DNA from: Gonium pectorale
Taxonomy: Eukaryota > Chlorophyta > Chlorophyceae > Chlamydomonadales > Volvocaceae
DNA: 64,000 bases
NCBI GenBank assembly: GCA_001584585.1
Contig: LSYV01000009.1
Span: 1,637,386-1,701,385, forward strand
Direction: 5' to 3'
The translations under genes and the position numbers were made by a program. The notes beneath the pieces were generated by a model, which worked only from the letters and a program-made list of their open reading frames with translations, was not told the origin of the DNA and made no database searches. This document shows positions 57,304 through 64,000 of this stretch, piece by piece. Position 1 is the stretch's first letter. Each line of letters begins with the position of its first letter.

Positions 57304-60300
57304 TCAAACCTCCACACCTGTCCGCGGCCACTGCAGCCACCCCTCACTGACGACGTCTCCCAGCGCCATCGCAACGTCCGCCCCGTGGCCCCCATCCTGC
57401 CCAACACCGCCCGCGCCGCTGCCGGCCGCGCCCGCCGCCTCGCGCCGCCGCAGAACGCCCAGCAAGTTGTCCTCTGCGCTGCGCGGCAACGCGTAGGACG
57501 GGTAATGGCACCCCAGCGTCTCCAGAAACCACCTGATCTCCACCTCGCCAAAGCTCTCCCGCCGGTCATGCGCGGCCTTCACGATGGCGTCCACGGCGCT
57601 GCCGGGACCCTGCTCGGCCGCCACATCCGGGCACAGTCGCGCCAGGGCGCTGAGCGCGATGGGGAAGCAGGCGGGGCTGAGGGACGCCGCCTCGGTGCGC
57701 AGCCGCTCCAGAGCGCCGTCCAACCAGGGCTGGGGCGGCCTGAAGCCCAGCTGGGAAAGGGCGCGGAGCAGCAGGACGACGTGGTCGGGCGCGAAGGCGC
57801 TGGCGGTGCGGGGAGAGGCCGCAGGGCGGCCAGCCGCGGCGATGCCCTCGACGGACAAGTAGGGCAGCGTGCGGATGAAGAACGCCTGCGTGCGAGCATG
57901 AGGACGGGACGCACGAGCGTTATGCGTTTCGGAACAGAAAAGGACCTGGACTGTACTCGTGCTAACCACGTTCACTGACGCACGAGCGCGCGGGGCCCGC
58001 GCTACAAGAAGCATAACAAGCAGCAGCACAGTGAGCGGTGTGGCGAGTTTCCCCCACTTGCGTCCGACAAAGGGGCGCGGTCAGCGTCGACATGCAGGGG
58101 TATCTCCTCGCCGTCACCGCCACCCGGCCCGCACCTGCATCCACTCCTTGGCCGGCTTCATCTCCGCGGCCGCCACAAAGTGCAGCAGCCGCACCGCCGA
58201 CGCCGCGTCCAGCTCGTCCATCCGCGCCTGGGCCGCCGCCGCCAGGCCCTCCAGCCACTCCGCTCCCGGCCTGCCGCGCAGGCCCTGCACCGAGTGTGCC
58301 GCCAGGCTTAGCTCCTCAGCGCCCAGCTCGGGCATCGCAGCCAACAACGCGGCCTGGTAGACGCGCCGCCAGGAGCGGTCCGGCCGCACCCCCATCTGCG
58401 CCAGGCACCAGCCCACACGCACCAGCGCCCCGGGCCCAATGCTAGCGGCGCCGGCGGCGGCCGTCACTTCCTGCTGCATGGCCTGCGCACTCGCCTGTAG
58501 CCACTCGCCCACGAACCGCCAGGACGGCAGGCCGCGGAAGCGCACGCAGTGCCACAGCAGCCGCGCCAGCTCCTCACCGCCCAGCGCCGCCATCGTGCCG
58601 TCGCCCGTCGCAAACTCCAGATCCAGCAACGCCGCCAGCTGCGCGGGGTGCGGCCGCACGCGCGCCGCCGCCAAGACGTCCAAGGCCCGCAACCGCTGCG
58701 CCGCTGTCAGGCCGGCGCCGCCGCCACCACCAAGCTGCTGCTGTGGCTGCATCTGCATCTGCACGTGCGGTTGCCGGGGCTTGGTCGCGAGCAGCATCAG
58801 CCGCAACATGAAGTCCTCGCGGAGCGCTGCCGCCAGGCCCTCGTTGGGCTGGAAGCGCAGGCGGCAGAGCAGCAGCTCGAGGCCCTCCAGCGCCACCGGC
58901 ACGGGCGTGGAGCGCAGCCGCGCCTCCAGCGCCAGCGCCACGCCCAACAGCAGCAGCGGCGGCGGGGCGTACGGGAGCGTGACGTAGCTCCGCAGCAGCG
59001 GCAACAGCTGCTCGGCCCCCAGGTCCTCAGCCGCGGGCAGCAGCGCGGCCGAGTGGGCGCTGAGCCACGCAGCCGTGCTGGCGGAGGGCACAGGAAGCGC
59101 GCCGGCGGCGTGCAGAACCGGCAGCAGCGACGCCAGCTGCGCGGGCGGCAGCTCGACCAGCAGCGGGGCCAGGTGCGACAGCACCGCGCGCCCGGGCGGG
59201 CCGGCTAGGCTCGCGCCCTGCTGCACTGCAAAGTGCGCCACAGCGGCCGCCTCGCGGGCAGAGAGGAGGCCCAGGCGGGACGGCGCCAGGGCCGCCGCTA
59301 GCAGGGCGGCCGAGCCCGCGCGGGCCGTGGCGTCGCCTCCAGTCCGCAGCCGGAAGCCGCGCTGGCAGCACGCCTCCAGCAGCTGGACCAGCTCGACGGG
59401 GGTCAGCGCGAGCGGCCGCTGCGCCACCGCCTCTGCCCAGACGGCGAACTGCTTGTCGTTCAGCGCACAGCCCAGCCGGACCAGGTTGTGGGCCGCCGTG
59501 TGCAAGGCTCGCGCCGTGGCCGCTGCAGCGGTCGCGGCCGCTGATGATGCCGCCTCAGCCGCCTCCGCTGCCGCGTCATCGGCCGCCATGACCGCGGCGG
59601 GGCTGACCTCCGGCTCAAGGGCCGCTAGCCTCCTGGACGCATCGCTCAGCGCCTGGAGTGCCAGTTGGTCCAGCTGCTGCACGGGAGGGCGGAAGCCGGC
59701 CGCCGAGCAGGCGTGCACCACCGCTGCCACATGCTCAACAGCCACGCCCTCACGCATCGCCGCCAGCAGCCGCGCCGCAGCCGTCAGCAGCTGCGACGGC
59801 AGAACTGGCCGCAGCGCGCCGGCGGCGCCCACCATAGCCGCCAGCCGCGCCGCCGTCACCGTCGGCCGGCCGCCGGCGAGGGCACCAGGCTGCGCGCCGA
59901 CGCCAACGTTCCCCCGTGTGATGTCTGCCAGCAGCGACGACAGCTCTGCAATCGCAGCGTCTGCGGCGACTGCCGCGCTGCCGAAATCGCCGAGGGCGCC
60001 GGCCGCACCTGAGAACCTCTCCAGGCCCCTCGCGGCGAGCAGCTCCGCCTGCAGACGGGCCAGCGCGGCCTCGGGGTCGCCCCGGTGCTGCTCCACCAGC
60101 TCCGCATCCTGCCGCTGCTGCTGCTCGTCCATCGCCAGCGCAGCCTCCCACAGCTCGGACCGCGGCTCTAGCTCCTCGGGCCGCACACTGGGCTGCGGCG
60201 CCGCCACCGCCTCCTGCGCATGGCTGTCAACGACAAGCAGCTGCTCCTGCTCTGGCGGCTCAGCGGCCGCCTCCACATCCGGGGCTTCTGCAGTGGCCTG

Positions 60301-62608
60301 GCCATCCGACGCCGAGTCTAGCACGCTGGTACCGGGGACCGCATCCTGCGGCTCGCAAACATCCCCCGCCGCCGGTACCGCAGCTTCGCTGCCGCCGCCG
60401 TCGCTGCTGCTGCTGCTGCTGTGTGCCCCTGCGTTCGTGACACAGCGAGCGGCCTCAGACACCACCTCTCCTGCATCGCCGTGCTCGGCGCTCCCGCTGC
60501 TCGCCGCCTGTTGGCCATCAGCCTCCCAGCACAGCTTCACCAGCTCGCCGGCCACGTCGCTCAGCATCCGCAGGTCATCCAGTCGGCGCGCCACCTCCTG
60601 CTCCGACCCATCCTGCCCACCCAGCGTCGCGGCCACCGCCGTGGCCTCGCCCTCCGCCTGCACGAGGGCCGCCCGCAGCTGCTCGCGCGCGGCGGTGAGC
60701 CACTCGTAGCGCGGCATGAGGTTGAGCAGGCCCAGCAGCTGCAGCACATCTGCGATGTCCCGCAGGCCCATGGACGCCGGGTGCTGCTGCTGCAGCGCGG
60801 CCGCCAGCGCCTCATCCCCGCCACTGCGCGCCGAGGAGCCGGCGGGATTGCCCTCGTGCTGCCGCCTCGCGTGCGCCTCCCACGCCAGCCGCAGGGCTTC
60901 CTGCAGAGAGGGCGGGCCGGGCGGGGAGGCCGACGGTCCGCACTCCGCATCGCCGGGTGCGCTGCCGCCGCGGCTGGCGCCCAAAGCCGCTTCGCCCATG
61001 CCGTCGGCGGTATGCTGCTGCTCCGCGCGCTCATGCGGGGCGGCTATCGGCGATGCCGGCGCGTCAGCCGGCACCTGCTGCACTTGCGAGTGCAATGCGG
61101 CAGCAACGACTCCAGACACCACCTCCGTCGCCGTTGTCTCCATCGCCACCGGCAAATCGCTGGGCGGCGAGCTTGACGGGACAGACGGGGCGCTGGCGGG
61201 CCCGTGGGCAGCTGTGCTCGGGGAGCTCTGTCCAGTCCCACCGGTGACATCTCCAGGGGCAGAAGCAGCGACAGGAGGAAACGGAGCGCTTGCGGGCTTG
61301 GCCTGCGAGCCCGAGGCTGGGGCAGGCGTCTGAGCCTGCGGCCTGGGCCCGGACTGGGTGGGCGCTTTGCCAGGCCGGTCCTGCTGCGGCGGCGGGCGCG
61401 TCCGCTGGCTTTGCGTCGCCTCTCGATCCCTCCCGCCTCGCGCAGCGCCCCCCGCGGCCCCAGCAGCGGCCCCCGCAGCCTTGTTATCGCGGTGCTGCCG
61501 CCCGCGCCCTCCATTCTCCGCCGCAGGCGCGCCCGATGCTGCTGCCACCTGACCTGGCGGTGACGGACCCGGGCCCGCGCCACGTGGTGCCGGCTGCCGC
61601 CGCTGCTGCTGCTGCTGCGATGATGATGACGGCAACGGCTTTGACGCCGATTCTTGCAGGCCCAGCACAGCCTCAGCATTTTCGACCACGGCCCGGAGCC
61701 CGGGCGATAAGGAGGTCTGGCCACTGCGGCGGAGGCGCTCGAGCAGCTCCGCGCCCATCCGCTGGGCTCCTTTAGCGGCCCCGCCGGTGGGGCGGGCCTG
61801 CGGCCATGGGGCGGCGGGGGGCACAGGGCCGCGGATGGAAGGCAATGCGCTTGATACGTGCAGTTGTTCGAATCCCGGTACAGCGTGAGGAACCCAGGCG
61901 GCCGGCAGACGTCAGGAAGTAGAATAACATCGCGCGAAGGCGTACTCATCGTACAACGTCCAATTCAAGATGGCGGACACGTCAAAAACATGATCGTGCC
62001 AAGACCCCTCGGCGGGGACATGGTCGCGCGCCCCTTTGCTGCACGGCCCTGCGGGCACATACAGCGACTGCGCCGTGCTTACCAGCGCCGCAAGCTGCGC
62101 CAGCATGGCAACCAAGTGAGCCGTGGTCAGACAGCCGCTTGACTCCGCCTGCTGCATGACAGACCGCAGCTGCTGCACGCTGCCGGAGCGCGGGATGGAC
62201 TGGAGCAGCTCCGCCGCCGTCGCCGCCACGGACACGCTGCTGGGCTGGGTGCCTGTCGGCGGTGATGCTTCTTCAGCTGCTTCTTCAGCTGGCACGGGTG
62301 GCGCAGCTTGGGCTGCCTGTCAATGGGGATTAGTGAGCTGACGTGAGGGGGGCGGAAGCAGAGCGAGCGGTGGCTGCGGTGGCGTGGTGGCGGATGTGGT
62401 TGTGGACGTTGCGGCGCAACGTCAAACGTCATGGCCGGTCCCCTTCCGTGCTCTATACCTTGGCGTCGCAGCGTCGTTGCAGCAACGAGCACAGCGTCTG
62501 ACCGAACGCCATGCCTCTTGGAGGCAACCTCGAGCGTGGAACATTTGTGCAGACCGAGGCGGCTGCCGACGATGCGGCTGCGGAGCGCCCAACACTGAGC
62601 GACGACAT
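57304..62608 (-). CDS. Large Ala-rich helical-repeat protein, TBC2/OPR-like, organelle predicted
   Basis: The predicted product has 1542 aa from exons 62459-62608, 62083-62316, 58135-61797 and 57304-57885, all at phase 0. The third exon alone encodes 1221 residues. The N-terminus from the first ATG (62608) is rich in Ser, Ala and Arg, like an organelle transit peptide; a second in-frame ATG is at 62512. Residues about 80-125 (SVQQLRSVMQQAES, TTAHLVAMLAQLAAL) resemble the helical start of TBC2/OPR and FAST-kinase-like RNA-binding proteins. After a low-complexity stretch, the C-terminal half has repeated helix pairs with a proline-x-x-W motif: VRPDRSWRRVYQAAL, MKPAKEWMQ, FRPPQPWLDGAL, RGRPGAEWLEGL. 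Such repeats occur in Chlamydomonas TBC2 and other nucleus-encoded factors that control plastid transcripts. I cannot name a target, and no RAP domain is visible at the end. Confidence 0.6.
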
Positions 62609-62912
62609 TGTTATGCGGTTCAGCAGTGGCAGTGTGTTTCTTGGTCTTGCTGGCGGCACAAATGACGAATTGCGCTACTTGGCATTCGGATGGTCATTGG
62701 ATAAGAAACCCTAGCTTTGGATTGTCAAAGAAACAATCCAAGCCTAGCGTTCTGTTCTTCTGAATATCGGGCTCCAGAACTAGGGTCGTTGACCGTTTCT
62801 AGGTTTTCACATGACCGGAATCTATTTGCACGGAAGTTATTCCGTGTGTATTGCATAAGTGGCCGCACTTGTCTGGCATCACTGAGACTTTTCGATATTG
62901 TGACAATTTGCA
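62609..62912. promoter_or_regulatory. Divergent promoter between helical-repeat and CAX-like genes
   Basis: About 300 bp shared by two divergent genes, AT-richer than its surroundings. It contains a hairpin at 62711-62747 whose 15-nt arms match at 13 positions (TTGGATTGT/ACAATCCAA perfect, 7-nt loop). Confidence 0.5.
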
Positions 62913-63790
62913 ATGTCGGCGCAAAGGAAAAATGCTATCTCAGCGGTCAAGGCAGATACCCGCCAGCGGCTTGCGGAGCTGGACGAGGGCGAGGACTACG
63001 AGGAAGCGCTGCTCGACAACAGTAAGCGCCAATCGCTCGCGACTGATGTCGTTATTAAGGCTCAGGGACTCTCGGACCGTTCAGGCAACGGAGCGGCTGC
63101 CGGCGGCATCTTCTCAAGGGTCTCGGCGACTCCCTCTCTCGGGCATGCGCGCGTTTCCACTGGGCCACAGGACCGCACGCTTTCTCGCGCATCCCTGAGG
63201 TCTGTGGCACCAAAGTGGTTTGTGCGGGATTATCTGGCGGTGAGTGAAGCGCCGGCTGAATGGGTTGCTGGCTAAGGTTTGTAGTTTGAGGGGGCCCAGA
63301 GTGGAGGGCCTCATGACCTGCATTCCGTTAATGCATGCCGTAAGGGGGCTGGCATGCATTTAGGTACAACCTTACAACGACATGTTGTGCGGCGGTCCTG
63401 TCCATCAGCACCGGCCCTTTTGCAATGTACGGCGCGTGTTGTCCGGCGTATTGGTGCCCCAGTCCCCAGCCGAGGCCTACTCTCGGACCCCACGACGATG
63501 TCCCAACGGCTCCAGTCAGTCCTTACTATGTCAACCTACATGCTATGCCCACTGTGTGCACCGCTGTGCATACCTCACCCCATTGCGGTGGCACACTTGC
63601 CGTACTTCCACCGGCACACCCAAGGGCCCGCAGCCCGGATCCCATCCCCTCTCTTGTTGCCGCCATCCTCGCTGTACCGCAGCTCAAGGAGATTATCTTC
63701 TCCTCCTACTTTAATATTCTGCTCGTCTGCGTGCCCATCGGCTACGCCTCGGCGCTGCTCGACTGGGGCGCCGTGACCACCTTCACCCTG
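62913..63790 (+). CDS. CAX-type vacuolar cation/proton exchanger, 5' exons only
   Basis: Partial gene: exons 62913-63239 (109 aa) and 63683-63790 (36 aa), joined at phase 0, with a further donor at 63791. The ATG opens MSAQRKNAISAVKADTR, a hydrophilic, presumably cytosolic N-terminus of about 110 residues. The second exon gives LKEIIFSSYFNILLVCVPIG and YASALLDWGAVTTFTL, matching the first transmembrane segments of CAX Ca2+/H+ antiporters (pattern N-x-L-L-V-x-x-P). The remaining ten or so transmembrane segments would lie beyond the window. CAX proteins load the vacuole with Ca2+ in exchange for protons. With only one helix pair visible the family call is moderate. Confidence 0.55.
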
Positions 63791-63792
63791 GT

Positions 63793-64000
63793 ACGGTTAC
63801 AAAGCGGTCTGACGTCCTCAACAGTGCCAGGGCTGTCACTGGATCGGGTGTTGCCGCCTACGAATGGGTTGAGCGGCTGGCCCCCACCGATCCCATCGGT
63901 TTCCGCAGCCAGGTCCACGAAACCTACGGGCTCATGTCCAAGCGCGTCAAGGCCCTTATCAAGAACGGCAAACTGGCCGAGGCCGTTCTTGATAAGGGCC
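63793..64000 (+). other. Coding-like open frame of unknown origin at the window edge
   Basis: From 63793 a frame different from the CAX frame stays open for 69 codons to the edge. It reads protein-like sequence such as VAAYEWVERLAPTDPIGF and SQVHETYGLMSKRVKAL. I do not recognise it. It lies in what should be CAX intron 2, so it could be an inserted element, a separate gene or a chimeric join. Confidence 0.35.
63951..64000. repeat. Perfect 19-bp inverted repeat at the right edge
   Basis: GGCCCTTATCAAGAACGGC at 63951-63969 is the exact reverse complement of 63982-64000, with a 12-nt loop. The right arm ends on the last base of the window, so the true arms may be longer. Confidence 0.95.

Noticed and set aside
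62511..62714. Small plus-strand gene of 67 codons beginning MPLGGNLERG
   Set aside because: It overlaps, on the other strand, the transit-peptide-like first exon of the helical-repeat gene, which is supported by in-phase splicing; the plus frame has no similarity and no splice partner.
63683..63790. The membrane exon as part of an unrelated transporter such as a sugar permease
   Set aside because: It joins in phase to 63239, and its N-x-L-L-V-x-x-P pattern with a hydrophilic N-terminal arm fits CAX better, though only moderately.
1..64000. tRNA or rRNA genes
   Set aside because: I looked for tRNA A/B-box pairs with cloverleaf symmetry and for conserved rRNA blocks and saw none; only the snoRNA guide matches rRNA.

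Overview
The window looks like nuclear DNA from a unicellular or colonial green alga of the Chlamydomonas/Volvox type. It is GC-rich. Its genes are broken into many short exons whose introns mostly start GTGCG/GTGAG and end in CAG. It carries a flagellar central-apparatus gene, plastid-targeted proteins and an F-box/ankyrin family of volvocine style. I built the gene models by hand, joining exons only where splice sites, codon phase and protein similarity agreed. All family names come from recognised motifs; no database was searched.

Left part (1-28.8 kb), all on the minus strand: the 5' part of a RecB/TM0106-type nuclease that runs off the left edge (1-2984); a two-exon F-box/ankyrin-repeat gene (4832-7109); a very large gene related to plant NO VEIN (8417-24611, 21 exons, about 3428 aa), with a GHKL-type ATPase module in the middle and a NOV_C/DUF3883 domain at the end; and a six-exon gene with a SWIM zinc finger (25248-28818), whose introns hold a (GGGGCAT)n array and a G-quadruplex-prone tract.

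Middle part (28.8-50.3 kb): a gene-poor stretch with a small SPC24-like kinetochore gene on the plus strand (30505-31399). Next is a 13-exon minus-strand gene of 2532 codons (33323-43489) with one adenylate-kinase-like and five guanylate-kinase-like domains, plus calpain-related regions; it matches the flagellar protein FAP42. It diverges across 376 bp from a plus-strand, plastid MurE-like gene (43866-50342). The MurE-like gene has lost most ligase motifs. One of its introns carries five tandem box C/D snoRNA copies, and another folds into a hairpin of about 260 nt.

Right part (50.3-64 kb): a GT2-like glycosyltransferase (51443-54796, plus), a plastid EngB GTPase (55538-56865, plus), a large Ala-rich helical-repeat protein resembling TBC2/OPR organelle RNA factors (57304-62608, minus), and the first exons of a CAX-like cation exchanger (62913-63790, plus). 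The window ends in a perfect inverted repeat.

The strongest new observation is the snoRNA cluster. Its five copies share C, D', C'-like and D boxes. They keep a terminal stem by compensatory base changes, and they carry an 11-nt element complementary to a near-universal 18S rRNA segment.
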